Assembly (NCBI RefSeq): GCF_020715565.1
Contig: NZ_CP085839.1
Span: 2,914,001-2,978,000 of the forward strand
DNA from: Nocardioides sp. Kera G14
GTDB taxonomy: Bacteria; Actinomycetota; Actinomycetes; Propionibacteriales; Nocardioidaceae
Direction: 5' to 3'
Length of the DNA: 64,000 nucleotides
In this document: positions 50,129 through 58,893 of the stretch, in pieces
How positions within the stretch are numbered: position 1 is the first letter of the stretch
How the letters are laid out: each line of letters begins with the position of its first letter
The notes under the pieces: generated by a model
What the model was told of the DNA's origin: nothing
What the model saw: the letters and a program-made list of their open reading frames with translations, nothing else
Database searches by the model: none
Program-made: the position numbers and the translations under genes

Positions 50129-53100
50129 TCAGGCGCGACGGAGGTCGAGGATGTGCGGGTACTCCGCGGAGACGGCCTGCCGTCCACGCTCCGTCATCGC
50201 GGCGACGTCCAGTCGACCGGCGGTGAAGCCACGTGGCTCGAAGCGCCCGGCCCGGCGGGCCTCGGCCTCGTTGGCGTTGATCGGCGGGGTGTCGTAGGAG
50301 CGGCCACCGGGGTGCACGACGTGGTACGTCGCCCCACCCAGACTCACCTCCGACACGGTGTCCACGATATCCACATGCAGCGGTGAGTGGACCTCGATCG
50401 TCGGATGCAGTGCACTCCAGGGCGCCCACGCCTTGTAACGGACACCCGCGTAGAACTCTCCGGGAGTGTCCGTCGCGGTGAGTGGCAGCGGCACGTCGTT
50501 GCAGGTGACGAGGTGCCGTGCGGGGTCCAGGCCGGTGACGCGGACCTGGATCCGCTCGACGCTGGAGTCGACGTAGCGTGACGTGCCGGAGCCTGTGGCC
50601 TCCTCGCCGAGGACATGCCACGGCTCGATCGCCTGACGCAGCTCCAGCTCGATGCCCGCGACCCGGGTGAAGCCGATCCGCGGGAAGCGGAACTCCGTGA
50701 AGGGGTCGAGCCAGGACTCCTCGAAGGGGATCCCGGCGGCCCGCAGGTCCGCCACGACGGTCCGGATGTCGTTGATGCAGCCCCGCGGCAGGAGGAAGTC
50801 CTCGTGCAGCGTCGTGCCCCAGCGCACGAGCGGTGCGGTGAGCGGCTTCTCCCAGAACATCGCGACCATGGAGCGCACGAGCAGGGCCTGCAGCAGCGCC
50901 ATCTGCGGGTGCGGCGGCATCTCGAAGCCGCGCAGCTCGAGCAGCCCGAGTCGTCCGCGCGAGGAGTCGGGTGAGTAGAGCTTGTCGATGCAGAACTCGC
51001 TGCGGTGGGTGTTGCCCGTCAGGTCGGTGAGCAGGTGGCGGAAGAGCCGGTCGACCAGCCACGGTCGCGGCTCGAGGTCGAGCTCCTCCTGCTCCCTCGT
51101 CAGGCGGGCCAGCTCGCGCTGGGCGATCTCCATCTCGTAGACCGCCTCGGGCCGGCCCTCGTCGAAGCGCGGCGCCTGCGACGTCGGTCCGATGAAGCGG
51201 CCGGAGAAGAGGTAGGAGAGCGAGGGGTGTCGCTGCCAGTAGGTGATCAGGCTGGCGAGCAGGTCGGGCCGGCGCAGGAGTGGGGAGTCGGCGGGCGTCG
51301 TACCGCCGAGGGTGAGGTGGTTGCCGCCACCGGTGCCGGTGTGGAGGCCGTCGAGGTCGAACTTCTCCGTGCTCAGGCGGGCGAGGCGGGCCTCCTCGTA
51401 GAGCGTCGTCGTCAGCTCACGCTGCTCCGCCCACGAGGCGGTGGGCTGGACGTTGACCTCGATCACTCCGGGGTCGGGCGTGACGACGAGCTGGGTGAGG
51501 CGCGCGTCCGGCGGCGGGCCGTAGCCCTCGATGACGAGGGTGGTCCCGGCGCGGACGGCCGCGAGCTCGATCGCCTTCAGCAGCGAGGTGTAGTCCTCGA
51601 GCCGGTCCATCGGCGGCAGGAAGACATGGACGTATCCGCCGCGCTCCTCGACCGCCACCGCGGTGGTCGGAGCTCCCTCGGGGTCGACGACCTCGACGGT
51701 CGGCACCTCGGGGACGAGCGGCGGCCCGGTTTCGAGGTACGACGGCTCGCCGGTGAACTCCGGGTCGACCCAGCTGATCGCATCCAAGGGCAGTCTCAAC
51801 CCCGCCGCCGACGTGCCCGGCAGGAGGACGAGTCGGCCACGCCGGAACGACCAGGACGGGCTGGTCCACTCTTCACCTGTGGTCAGCGGCAGCACCCAGC
51901 CGGTCGGCGTCTGGACGTCGCCGTCGATCTCCCTCAGCGAGTCAGCGGTGATCTCGTCGATCGCCGCCTTCGGACGCTCACCCTGCGGCTGGCGCACCTC
52001 AGCGGCCAGCATCGCCAGCGGGTCCTCGTACGCCGCCAACAGCTGCTCCTCCGGCAGGCCGAGCACCGCGGTGAGCTCGCGGGCCAGCCGCTCGGCGACC
52101 TCGCTGTGCGCACCCCCGTGATCGCTCGCCCACGGGTCGGCCAGCAGCGACGGGTCGTCCCAGAGCGCCTCGCCGTCGGTGCGCCACTGGAGCGCGATGT
52201 TCCAGCGCGGGAGCGGCTCGCCGGGATACCACTTGCCCTGACCGCGGTGGACGACGCCGCCCTTGGCATAGACCGCCTGCAGCCGCTCGGCCAGTCGGGT
52301 TGCCAGCTCCCGCTTCTGGGGTCCGTCGGCCTCGGTGTTCCACTGCGGGCTGACCTGGTCGTCGAGGGAGACGAAGGTGGGCTCGCCGCCCATGGTCAGC
52401 CGCACGTCACCGGCGGCGAGCCGCTCGTCGACGGACGTGCCGAGTGCGTCGATCCGTGCCCAGGCCTCGTCGGTGTAGGGCTTGGTCACGCGCGGGTCCT
52501 CGTGGATCCGGCGCACCTCGTTGTGGAAGGAGAAGGTCACCTCGACCGGCTCCGTGGCCCCCGTGATCGGCGCGGCAGAGGACGGATGCGGCGTGGCCGA
52601 GAGCGGGATGTGACCCTCTCCCGCGAAGAGCGCCGAGGTCGGGTCGAGGCCGACCCAGCCCGCGCCGGGGATGAAGACCTCACACCAGGCGTGCAGGTCG
52701 GTGAAGTCAGCTGCCGGACCCGAGGGCCCGTCGAGCGCCTCCTGGTCGGCCGCCAGTTGGACCAGGTAGCCCGACACGAAGCGCGCCGCCAGGCCGTACT
52801 GGCGCAGCAACGACACCAGCAGCCAGGCCGAGTCGCGGCACGAACCGATCGCGCGCGTCAGCGTCTCGTCGGGCGTCTGCACGCCCGGCTCCATCCGGAC
52901 GTCGTAGGCCACGTCGGCATAGACCGCGGAGTTGAGGCCGGCCAGGAAGTCGACGATCGGGACCCCGCCCTCGGGCAGAGTGGCCGCGACCCTGGCGTCG
53001 CGCGCCGCCTTCCACTCCGCCGCAGCCGCCGAGTTCTCGACCGGACGGAGGTAGGGCGCCAGATCGGCGAGGAGCGAGGGCTCGTAGTCGAAGGGGAAGG

Positions 53101-53401
53101 TCTCGGCGTACTCCTCGACGAAGAAGTCGAAGGGGTTGATCACCATCATGTCGGCGACCAGGCCGACGGTGATGTCCAGCTTCGAGACCTTCTCGGGGAA
53201 GACCAGCCGGGCCATCCAGTTGCCGAAGGGATCCTGCTGCCAGTTGAGGAAGTGGTTCTCAGGCTCGACCTTGAGGCTGTAGGCCTCGATCGGGGTGCGG
53301 CTGTGCGGCGCGGGCCGCAGGCGGACGACGTGAGGGGCGACCGCGACCGGATGGGCGAAGTCGTAGGTGGTCCGGTGCTCCAGAGCGACCTTGATCGACA
53401 T
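50129..53401 (-). CDS. Transglutaminase-DUF2126 fusion protein
   Basis: A 1,090-residue protein. The first ~290 residues are a transglutaminase domain with N-terminal beta region (YDFAHPVAVAPHVVRLRPAP), the Cys in AIGSCRDSAWLLVSLL, His in DLHAWCEVF and Asp in LDPTSAL. The remaining ~800 residues are DUF2126 (COG4196), with LTMGGEPTFVS, LQWRTDGEALWDDP and GGGNHLTLGG motifs, a family related to COOH-NH2 ligases of the glutamine-synthetase type. It is the largest member of the amide-bond module. I chose ATG 53401; GTG 53407 is two codons upstream. Confidence 0.93.
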   Translation of the reverse strand: MSIKVALEHRTTYDFAHPVAVAPHVVRLRPAPHSRTPIEAYSLKVEPENHFLNWQQDPFGNWMARLVFPEKVSKLDITVGLVADMMVINPFDFFVEEYAETFPFDYEPSLLADLAPYLRPVENSAAAAEWKAARDARVAATLPEGGVPIVDFLAGLNSAVYADVAYDVRMEPGVQTPDETLTRAIGSCRDSAWLLVSLLRQYGLAARFVSGYLVQLAADQEALDGPSGPAADFTDLHAWCEVFIPGAGWVGLDPTSALFAGEGHIPLSATPHPSSAAPITGATEPVEVTFSFHNEVRRIHEDPRVTKPYTDEAWARIDALGTSVDERLAAGDVRLTMGGEPTFVSLDDQVSPQWNTEADGPQKRELATRLAERLQAVYAKGGVVHRGQGKWYPGEPLPRWNIALQWRTDGEALWDDPSLLADPWASDHGGAHSEVAERLARELTAVLGLPEEQLLAAYEDPLAMLAAEVRQPQGERPKAAIDEITADSLREIDGDVQTPTGWVLPLTTGEEWTSPSWSFRRGRLVLLPGTSAAGLRLPLDAISWVDPEFTGEPSYLETGPPLVPEVPTVEVVDPEGAPTTAVAVEERGGYVHVFLPPMDRLEDYTSLLKAIELAAVRAGTTLVIEGYGPPPDARLTQLVVTPDPGVIEVNVQPTASWAEQRELTTTLYEEARLARLSTEKFDLDGLHTGTGGGNHLTLGGTTPADSPLLRRPDLLASLITYWQRHPSLSYLFSGRFIGPTSQAPRFDEGRPEAVYEMEIAQRELARLTREQEELDLEPRPWLVDRLFRHLLTDLTGNTHRSEFCIDKLYSPDSSRGRLGLLELRGFEMPPHPQMALLQALLVRSMVAMFWEKPLTAPLVRWGTTLHEDFLLPRGCINDIRTVVADLRAAGIPFEESWLDPFTEFRFPRIGFTRVAGIELELRQAIEPWHVLGEEATGSGTSRYVDSSVERIQVRVTGLDPARHLVTCNDVPLPLTATDTPGEFYAGVRYKAWAPWSALHPTIEVHSPLHVDIVDTVSEVSLGGATYHVVHPGGRSYDTPPINANEAEARRAGRFEPRGFTAGRLDVAAMTERGRQAVSAEYPHILDLRRA

Positions 53402-53493
53402 GTCCACAGGGTGCCAGACGAATGTTTCCGCTCAAGCGGGTGCGAGCTCCAGATCACCGTAACCGCCCGCGGGGGGCCGTCGTTGACCCCGAC

Positions 53494-53745
53494 GTGAACG
53501 CCCTGTCACTGCTCATCCCGCGGCCGCAGTCTCGTCCCGACGCCGCCGAGCGTGCCGAGGAGGAGGACTTCCACACACTCGTGGAGTCGATCGAGACGTT
53601 GCTGTTCACCTCGACCGACCATCCGGAGCTCCTCGACCGCGCGGTCCTGGCACAGGCCATGGCCGAGCTCGAGGCGCGCTGGCCGGAGGCGGCCGCAGAG
53701 TTCGCGCCGCGGATCGCCGCCCGCGGACGCCGTCGCGCCTCCTGA
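53494..53745 (+). CDS. Small hypothetical protein
   Basis: An 83-residue acidic/basic protein, divergent from the DUF2126 gene. GTG 53494 was chosen (NALSLLIPRPQSRPDAAER); an ATG at 53422 would add 24 Arg-rich residues that look like intergenic DNA. The body EDFHTLVESIETLLFTSTDHPELL and LDRAVLAQAMAELEARWPEAA is helical and the end is basic. I do not recognise the family. It could be a regulator or partner of the neighbouring ligase module. Confidence 0.55.
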   Translation: MNALSLLIPRPQSRPDAAERAEEEDFHTLVESIETLLFTSTDHPELLDRAVLAQAMAELEARWPEAAAEFAPRIAARGRRRAS

Positions 53746-53766
53746 CCCCGCCGCGGTCAGGGCGCC

Positions 53767-54372
53767 TCAGAGGGGCGAGGGCTCCCGTACGTCGCGCTCC
53801 GCGGCCCGGGATACCCGGGCGAAGGCGAAGCGCTCGCGCGCGTCGTCGGCCAAGCCCTCCTGGAAGGCGACCGCGGAACCGGCGCCTTCGCGCCGTGCGT
53901 GGGCCAGGGCGACGATCGCGGAGCGCACCAGCGCCGGGACATCCCGTCCACCGACCGGGCTCACGGCGTAGCCGAGGGTGAGGCCGGTGCGGTAGGCCGG
54001 CGTCGGGCGGTCGTCGACGAGGGCGAGCCGGCTCGCGAGGTCAGCCAGCATCTCGGGGTCCCGCGTCGGCAGGAGCACCACGAGCTGCGGCCCGGTCATC
54101 CGCCGCACCCGGCCCTCGACCGGCTCGACCACGGCGGCGACGCAGGAGGCTGCGTCGATCAGGAGGCTCTCAGCGCTGCGGAAGCCCTTGATCTGGGAGG
54201 TCATCAGATAGCCGTCGACCTCGATGACGATGGCCGACCCTGTCGCGCTCGCCGCGAGGGACCCGTCGGCCGGGCTGTAGCGCGGCAGCCCCGTGACCTC
54301 ATCGAGCTGTCGACGTACGGCGTCGGGGCGGTGAGTCGTGGGCATACCCCACCAACGTCGCATCCGTTCCAT
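53767..54372 (-). CDS. Degenerate GGDEF-domain protein
   Basis: A 201-residue protein built like a diguanylate cyclase domain: LDEVTGLPRY replaces the DxLTGLPNR start, an IVIEVDGY strand holds the metal-site Asp region, and RSAIVALAHARREGAGSAV matches the RADxALYxAKxxGRN end. The catalytic GGDEF stretch is RMTGPQLVVLLP, so no GG(D/E)EF remains and it cannot make c-di-GMP in the normal way. It may bind GTP or a protein partner. There is no membrane or sensor domain. A strong AAGGAGG ribosome site lies in a hairpin directly before the ATG. Confidence 0.75.
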   Translation of the reverse strand: MERMRRWWGMPTTHRPDAVRRQLDEVTGLPRYSPADGSLAASATGSAIVIEVDGYLMTSQIKGFRSAESLLIDAASCVAAVVEPVEGRVRRMTGPQLVVLLPTRDPEMLADLASRLALVDDRPTPAYRTGLTLGYAVSPVGGRDVPALVRSAIVALAHARREGAGSAVAFQEGLADDARERFAFARVSRAAERDVREPSPL

Positions 54373-54415
54373 GGGGGCCTCCTTGCGTGAGCCACCCGTG
54401 TGCTCACGGGCCCCC
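54373..54415 (-). promoter_or_regulatory. Hairpin leader covering the ribosome site of the GGDEF-like gene
   Basis: In the mRNA, GGGGGCC pairs with GGCCCCC right before the ATG, and inside it GTGAGC pairs with GCTCAC. The AAGGAGG ribosome site lies at the edge of the outer stem and its last two Gs are paired, so initiation could be controlled by folding. The remaining gap to 54498 holds a further short inverted repeat (GCAGG-CCTGC) but nothing I recognise as a known riboswitch. Confidence 0.45.
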
Positions 54416-54498
54416 TATCGGCGCGACGGTGCAGGGCCTGCGATACCGAGAGCAAAAAATTGGAGAAGGCGCGGGTCACGCCGGCACCGGGGCCCTGC

Positions 54499-55362
54499 TC
54501 AGCGCAGGGTGGAGACGATTCCGTCGAGCGCAGTGGCGATGGCGCGCTGCTCCGGCGCCTCCGGGTGGTAGCGCTTGCTGGTCGCCGTGGTGCGCCGGGC
54601 GATCCACGGCGCGGTGGTGCACAGACCGTGGCCCCGGGTGAAGCTCCGCGCGTCGAGGAAGGTGGCACCGGCGTTCCATGCGGCCTGCCGTTGCGCGGTG
54701 GCGATCAGCCTGAGCGCCTTCGCGGCCTTCTTCACTCTCGCGCGGTCGGCGCCGAGGCAGCGTCCGTTGGCCGGGAGGATCTCCGGGTAGCCGATCACGA
54801 CGAGGCGGGCGTGCGGCGCGACCCTGCCGATCCGCCTGAGCACGCGCGTGAGCCGCCCGCGCATCTGCCGGACACCACCGTGGACGGCGGCCACCGCGCC
54901 GTCGCATGCGGCCGGGGCGGCCACGCAGGAGGAGACGACCTTCACGATGCCGACGTCGTTGCCGCCCACCGAGACGGTGACGAGGTCCGCGTCGGACCGG
55001 ACGGCGTCGACCTGGGCCGGTACGCCGGCCTTCTGGCGGTGCGAGAGGTCGCGGACCTTGGCCCCGCCACAACTGACGTCGACGAGGGTGAGCCCCATGT
55101 CCGCCGCCACGAGGTGCGGATAGTTCTGGTCGGTACGCCGACACGCACGGGTCAGCGTCGTGCCGAGCTTCGGTGCCCCGGTGTAGGAGTCGCCCAGGGC
55201 GACGTACACGAGCGGCTGCTGCTGGCTCGCCGTGATGATGGTCGGGGATGCGTCCGCCTTCGGCCGTGCATCTCCGCAACCCGCCAGCGATGCGGTCGCC
55301 ACGAGCAGCGCCACCAGCATGGCGGAAAGGGCGAGGGCGCGAGGCACAGGGGAATCTTGCAC
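54499..55362 (-). CDS. Secreted SGNH/GDSL-family hydrolase lipoprotein
   Basis: A 287-residue enzyme with a lipoprotein signal ending LAGC near residue 29. SGNH blocks: ALGDSYTGAP (Ser), VSCGGAKVRDL (Gly), VGGNDVGIV (Asn), and a C-terminal KRYHPEAPEQRAIATAL with the catalytic His. Two Cys pairs (SSCVAAPAACDG) suggest disulphides, as in the Streptomyces extracellular lipase group. It is a likely surface esterase. GTG 55362 is taken as start; GTG 55347 would give a more compact signal. Confidence 0.87.
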   Translation of the reverse strand: MQDSPVPRALALSAMLVALLVATASLAGCGDARPKADASPTIITASQQQPLVYVALGDSYTGAPKLGTTLTRACRRTDQNYPHLVAADMGLTLVDVSCGGAKVRDLSHRQKAGVPAQVDAVRSDADLVTVSVGGNDVGIVKVVSSCVAAPAACDGAVAAVHGGVRQMRGRLTRVLRRIGRVAPHARLVVIGYPEILPANGRCLGADRARVKKAAKALRLIATAQRQAAWNAGATFLDARSFTRGHGLCTTAPWIARRTTATSKRYHPEAPEQRAIATALDGIVSTLR

Positions 55363-55418
55363 CAGCAGTCACTCATGTCACGGTCGAACACGACCGTGCA
55401 ACGCGGTAACAATGTGGT

Positions 55419-55814
55419 GTGCGCTTCCTCGCCTGGCTCCTCACCCACGCCGTCGCCCTTGCCGTCGCCGCGCAGCTCTTCGACGGCATCGCCTTCGACG
55501 GGCCCGACTCCGGGATGGCGGAGATCCGCCACAAGCTGCTGCCGCTGCTCGGTGTGGCGATCGTGATGGGCGTGGTCAACGCGATCGTGCGGCCCGTGCT
55601 CACCTTCATCAGCCTGCCGGTCGTGATCCTGACGCTCGGCCTCTTCCTGCTGATCATCAACGCACTGATGCTCAAGCTGACCTCATGGCTCGCCGGCGGT
55701 CTCGGCATCGGCTTCCACGTCGAGGGCCTCGGGACAGCGGTCGGTGGCGCACTTGTCATCACCGTCGTCACCTGGGCGGTCGACCGGCTGCTCGAGGAGG
55801 ACAGGCGCCGCTAA
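55419..55814 (+). CDS. Phage-holin-family (PF04020) four-helix membrane protein
   Basis: A 131-residue membrane protein with about four hydrophobic helices: LAWLLTHAVALAVAAQLF, LLGVAIVMGVVNAIVRPVL, LPVVILTLGLFLLIINALML and GGALVITVVTWAVDRLL. The IVRPVLTFISLPVVILTLGLF core is the signature of the PF04020 group, found in many chromosomes without a phage. The function is unclear. GTG start. It shares a terminator with the convergent tRNA-Ser. Confidence 0.9.
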   Translation: MRFLAWLLTHAVALAVAAQLFDGIAFDGPDSGMAEIRHKLLPLLGVAIVMGVVNAIVRPVLTFISLPVVILTLGLFLLIINALMLKLTSWLAGGLGIGFHVEGLGTAVGGALVITVVTWAVDRLLEEDRRR

Positions 55815-55835
55815 CCGCGTTGGCGGGAAAGGGAA

Positions 55836-55867
55836 ACGGCCCCGCCGGTCGGGACCAGCGGGGCCGT
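55836..55867. terminator. Bidirectional terminator between holin-like gene and tRNA-Ser
   Basis: ACGGCCCCGC (55836-55845) pairs perfectly with GCGGGGCCGT (55858-55867) around a 12-base loop. It lies 22 bases past the holin-like stop and 5 bases past the tRNA 3' end. Confidence 0.8.
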
Positions 55868-55872
55868 ACACG

Positions 55873-55959
55873 CGGTGTCGGAGGGATTTGAACCCTCGGT
55901 GGGCTCACACCCACAAACGCTTTCGAGGCGTTCTCCTTAGGCCGCTCGGACACGACACC
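55873..55959 (-). tRNA. tRNA-Ser (CGA)
   Basis: A type II tRNA on the minus strand: acceptor GGTGTCG/CGACACC, anticodon stem AACGC/GCGTT with loop CTCGAAA (anticodon CGA), a long variable arm (GTGGGTGTGAGCCCAC) and T loop TTCAAAT. CCA is not encoded. Reads UCG serine codons. Confidence 0.95.
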
Positions 55960-56002
55960 GAGGGGAACGTTACCGGAGCCGTCGGGTCGTGAAGAAATCG
56001 GC

Positions 56003-56659
56003 TCAGCGGTCAGCCGGGCCGATCAGGATCACGGTGAGGTGGCGAGGTCCGTGGACGCCTTCGACCCGATGGAGCTCGATGTCGCTGGTGGCCGAGGGGC
56101 CGCTGATCCAGGTGAGGGGGCTGCCGCCGCGGACCGGGTCACCGAGGACCGCAACCGCGTCGGGGACGTCGGTCACGACCTGGTCGACACGGACGAGGCA
56201 GACATGGACATCGGGCACGAGGGTGATCGCACGGCGGCCCTGTCCGGGGCCGTGGTCGAGCACGATGGTGCCCGTCTCGGCGATGCCGAGGGTGGCGTCC
56301 GTGACGACAGCGTCGATGCGATCGAGCTCCGCGGCGCCGAGGGTGGCGTCGTCCACGATCACCTGCGGTACGACGCCCGCGAGATCCACCGACAGCCCGG
56401 ACGGCACGATCACGGACTCGGCGCCGACCAGCGCGGCGGCGATCGCGTCGGCGACCGTGTCCGGGTCGGCGCGGACGACGGTGGCGCGGTAGTCGGCCAC
56501 CCGCTCGGCGAAGAGCTCGACGAGCGCCTCAGGTCCCACGAGCTGCGCACGGCGCGGTGCCAGAGGCGGTGCGGCCACGGGGCCGACGCCGTCCAGCGCC
56601 CGGTCGACCCGACCGAGGATCTCCTCGCGCGAGCTCGACCCGCCTCGCCACTCACTCAT
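56003..56659 (-). CDS. lutC: Lactate utilization protein C
   Basis: A 218-residue LUD-domain protein, the third subunit of the LutABC L-lactate oxidase complex. Segments typical of LutC include DATLGIAETGTIVLDHGPGQGR (the glycine-rich LUD motif), SVIVPSGLSVDLAGV and PLTWISGPSATSDIELHRVEGVHGPR at the C-terminus. ATG 56659 overlaps the lutB stop by eight bases (ATGAGTGA). It is the last gene of the rhamnose-lactate operon in this window. Confidence 0.93.
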   Translation of the reverse strand: MSEWRGGSSSREEILGRVDRALDGVGPVAAPPLAPRRAQLVGPEALVELFAERVADYRATVVRADPDTVADAIAAALVGAESVIVPSGLSVDLAGVVPQVIVDDATLGAAELDRIDAVVTDATLGIAETGTIVLDHGPGQGRRAITLVPDVHVCLVRVDQVVTDVPDAVAVLGDPVRGGSPLTWISGPSATSDIELHRVEGVHGPRHLTVILIGPADR

Positions 56660-58136
56660 CTCGTCCTCCGTCGGTCCGCTTCCACCACGCCCGGAACGAC
56701 TCCTGCGGCGCGGAGGGCAGGTCGCGCGCGGAGCCCCACTTCGACAGGCCGGGCACGCCCGCCAAGCCGGCGAAGCGCGTGGCGAGGCGGAGGCCGACCT
56801 TGGTGAAGCGCTCCCCGAACGCCAGCTTGCGAGCGTCACCCAGCCCGACAGCCGCGCCCTTCATGGCGAGCATCTCGGCCCGGTGGCCGGCCTTGGGGAT
56901 CCCACCGCGATGCGCGTCGACGACCTGCGCACGCAGGTCGACCAGCACCGAGGGGATGTCGATCCGCACCGGGCACACCTCGAAGCAGGCCCCGCACAGC
57001 GAGGACGCGTACGGCAGGGAGTCCAGCTGCTCACCCTCGGCGCCGGGTCGGCCGACACCGCGGAGCAGCGGATTGAGGATCGCGCCGATCGGGCCGGGGT
57101 AGACCGAGCCGTAGGCGTGCCCGCCGGTGCGCTCGTAGACCGGGCAGACGTTGAGGCAGGCGGAGCAGCGGATGCAGCGCAGCGCCTGCCGGCCGACCTC
57201 GTCGGCCAGCGCGTTGGTGCGGCCGTTGTCCAGGAGCACGACGTGAACCTCCTGCGGCCCGTCGCCGGGCGTGACGCCTGACCACATCGAGGTGTAGGGG
57301 TTCATCCGCTCCCCCGTCGAGGAGCGCGGAAGCAGCCGCAGTAGGGGGTCGAGCTCCTGCCACGACGAGACGACCTTCTCAATACCGACGACCGAGATGA
57401 GCACCTCGGGGAGGGTGAGGCACATCCGGCCGTTGCCCTCGGACTCGACGACCACGAGCGTGCCTGTCTCCGCGACCGCGAAGTTGGCGCCCGAGATGCC
57501 GACCTTGGCACGCAGGAACTTCTCGCGCAGGTGCGCCCGGGCCGCGGCCGCGAGCACGGCCGGCTCATCGGTGAGATCCTCGGGCGCGGGCCTGCCGACC
57601 TCCTTCATCGCGCGGAGGAAGATCTCCCGGATCTCCGCCCGGTTGCGATGGATCGCAGGCACGAGGATGTGGGAGGGCAGGTCGTCGCCGAGCTGGACGA
57701 TGAGCTCGGCCAGGTCGGTCTCCCACGCGGCGATGCCCTCGGCGGCGAGCGCCTCGTTGAGGCCGATCTCCTGGGTGACCATCGACTTGACCTTGACCAC
57801 CTCGTCAACGCGGTGCGCCTTCACGAGGTCGGCGACGATCCGGTTGGCCTCCCCGGCGTCACGCGCCCAGTGCACGATCGCGCCGTTGGCGACGAGCATC
57901 TCCTCGAGGCGGCGCAGCTGGACACCGAGGGTGAGAAGCGCCGACTCCTTCACCCCCGCGCCGGCCAGCCGCAGGGCCTCCCAGTCGCCGGTCTCGTCGA
58001 CCTCGTCGACGAGACGGGCTCGCTTGCCGCGGATCGTGCCGGTGGCGTGCGCGAGGTTGTGGCGCAGCTGGGCATCGGCCAGCGCTGCACGCGCGCCGGT
58101 GGGGAACGCAGGCATGCCGACGAAGGTGCCGCTCAT
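56652..58136 (-). CDS. lutB: Lactate utilization iron-sulfur protein B
   Basis: A 494-residue protein combining an N-terminal LUD-type domain (KSMVTQEIGLNEALA, ISGANFAVAETGTLVVVESEGN) with a 4Fe-4S ferredoxin part, CIRCSACLNVCPVY near residue 320 and CGACFEVCPVRIDIP near 385. It relays electrons from lactate inside the LutABC complex. ATG 58136 overlaps the lutA stop by four bases, which fixes the start. Confidence 0.95.
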   Translation of the reverse strand: MSGTFVGMPAFPTGARAALADAQLRHNLAHATGTIRGKRARLVDEVDETGDWEALRLAGAGVKESALLTLGVQLRRLEEMLVANGAIVHWARDAGEANRIVADLVKAHRVDEVVKVKSMVTQEIGLNEALAAEGIAAWETDLAELIVQLGDDLPSHILVPAIHRNRAEIREIFLRAMKEVGRPAPEDLTDEPAVLAAAARAHLREKFLRAKVGISGANFAVAETGTLVVVESEGNGRMCLTLPEVLISVVGIEKVVSSWQELDPLLRLLPRSSTGERMNPYTSMWSGVTPGDGPQEVHVVLLDNGRTNALADEVGRQALRCIRCSACLNVCPVYERTGGHAYGSVYPGPIGAILNPLLRGVGRPGAEGEQLDSLPYASSLCGACFEVCPVRIDIPSVLVDLRAQVVDAHRGGIPKAGHRAEMLAMKGAAVGLGDARKLAFGERFTKVGLRLATRFAGLAGVPGLSKWGSARDLPSAPQESFRAWWKRTDGGRDE

Positions 58137-58891
58137 CGGCCAGCTCCGGCCCGCAGCACGGCGCTCTCGGTGGAGGCGAGGATCTCGGCGAGATGGACGG
58201 TGCGCACGCCGGCCCGTTGGCGTGAGAGCAGACCGCCGATGTGGGTCAGGCAAGAGTTGTCGCCGGCCACGAGCACCTCGGCCCCGGTGTCACGGACGTG
58301 ACGGACCTTGTCGGCCCCCATCGCGACGGACGTGTCGGCGTTCTTGACGGCGAAGGTCCCGCCGAAGCCACAGCACTGGTCTGCGCCGGGAAGGTCGATC
58401 AGCGTCAGGCCGCGGACGCTCTCCAGCAGTCGGCGAGGACGGTCGCCCACCCCGAGCATGCGCAGGGAGTGGCACGTCGGGTGGTAGGTGACGGTGTGCG
58501 GGTAGTAGGCGCCGACGTCCGTCACGCCCAGGACGTCGACGAGGAACTCCGAGAGCTCGTAGACCCGTGGCGACACCTCCGCCACGGCTGCGGCCAGCCC
58601 GGCGTCGCCGGAGCGTCGGGCCACGAGTCCGTGCTGATGACGCGCGGAGCCTGCACAGGACCCGGACGGAGTCACCACGGCGTCGTACCCGGCAAAGGCG
58701 TCGACGAAGGTGCGGACCACCGGGACGGCCTCGTCGAGATAGCCGGTGTTGACCATCGGCTGGGCACAACAGGTCTGTGCGGCCGGGAAGTCGACCTCCA
58801 CACCGAGTCGGCGCAGCAGTGCGACGACCGCCTTCCCCGTCCCGGGATACAGCGCATCGTTGATACACGTCACCATCAGCGCGACCCGCAT
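58133..58891 (-). CDS. lutA: Lactate utilization protein A (CCG-domain Fe-S protein)
   Basis: A 252-residue protein with two cysteine-rich CCG domains: TCCAQPMVNTGY and SGSCAGSARHQHG in the first half, HPTCHSLRMLGV and QCCGFGGTFAVKN with a final NSCLTHIGG in the second. It is the third partner of LutABC, L-lactate to pyruvate. ATG 58891 has AGGATGGTGAGC upstream and is preferred; ATG 58900 would overlap the rhamnulokinase stop by seven bases and remains possible. Confidence 0.93.
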   Translation of the reverse strand: MRVALMVTCINDALYPGTGKAVVALLRRLGVEVDFPAAQTCCAQPMVNTGYLDEAVPVVRTFVDAFAGYDAVVTPSGSCAGSARHQHGLVARRSGDAGLAAAVAEVSPRVYELSEFLVDVLGVTDVGAYYPHTVTYHPTCHSLRMLGVGDRPRRLLESVRGLTLIDLPGADQCCGFGGTFAVKNADTSVAMGADKVRHVRDTGAEVLVAGDNSCLTHIGGLLSRQRAGVRTVHLAEILASTESAVLRAGAGR

Positions 58892-58893
58892 GC

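Noticed and set aside
46564..53401. The ATP-grasp gene as the missing member of the Ter biosynthetic arm
   Set aside because: It belongs to the permuted ATP-grasp/alpha-E family that travels with transglutaminases, and it is 20 kb away in its own module.
54373..54460. c-di-GMP (GEMM) riboswitch before the GGDEF-like gene
   Set aside because: The conserved CACGCACAGGGCAAACC-type core is absent in both strands; only generic hairpins are present.
55419..55814. Prophage remnant, because of the holin-type protein
   Set aside because: PF04020 proteins are common in ordinary actinobacterial chromosomes and no other phage gene is nearby.
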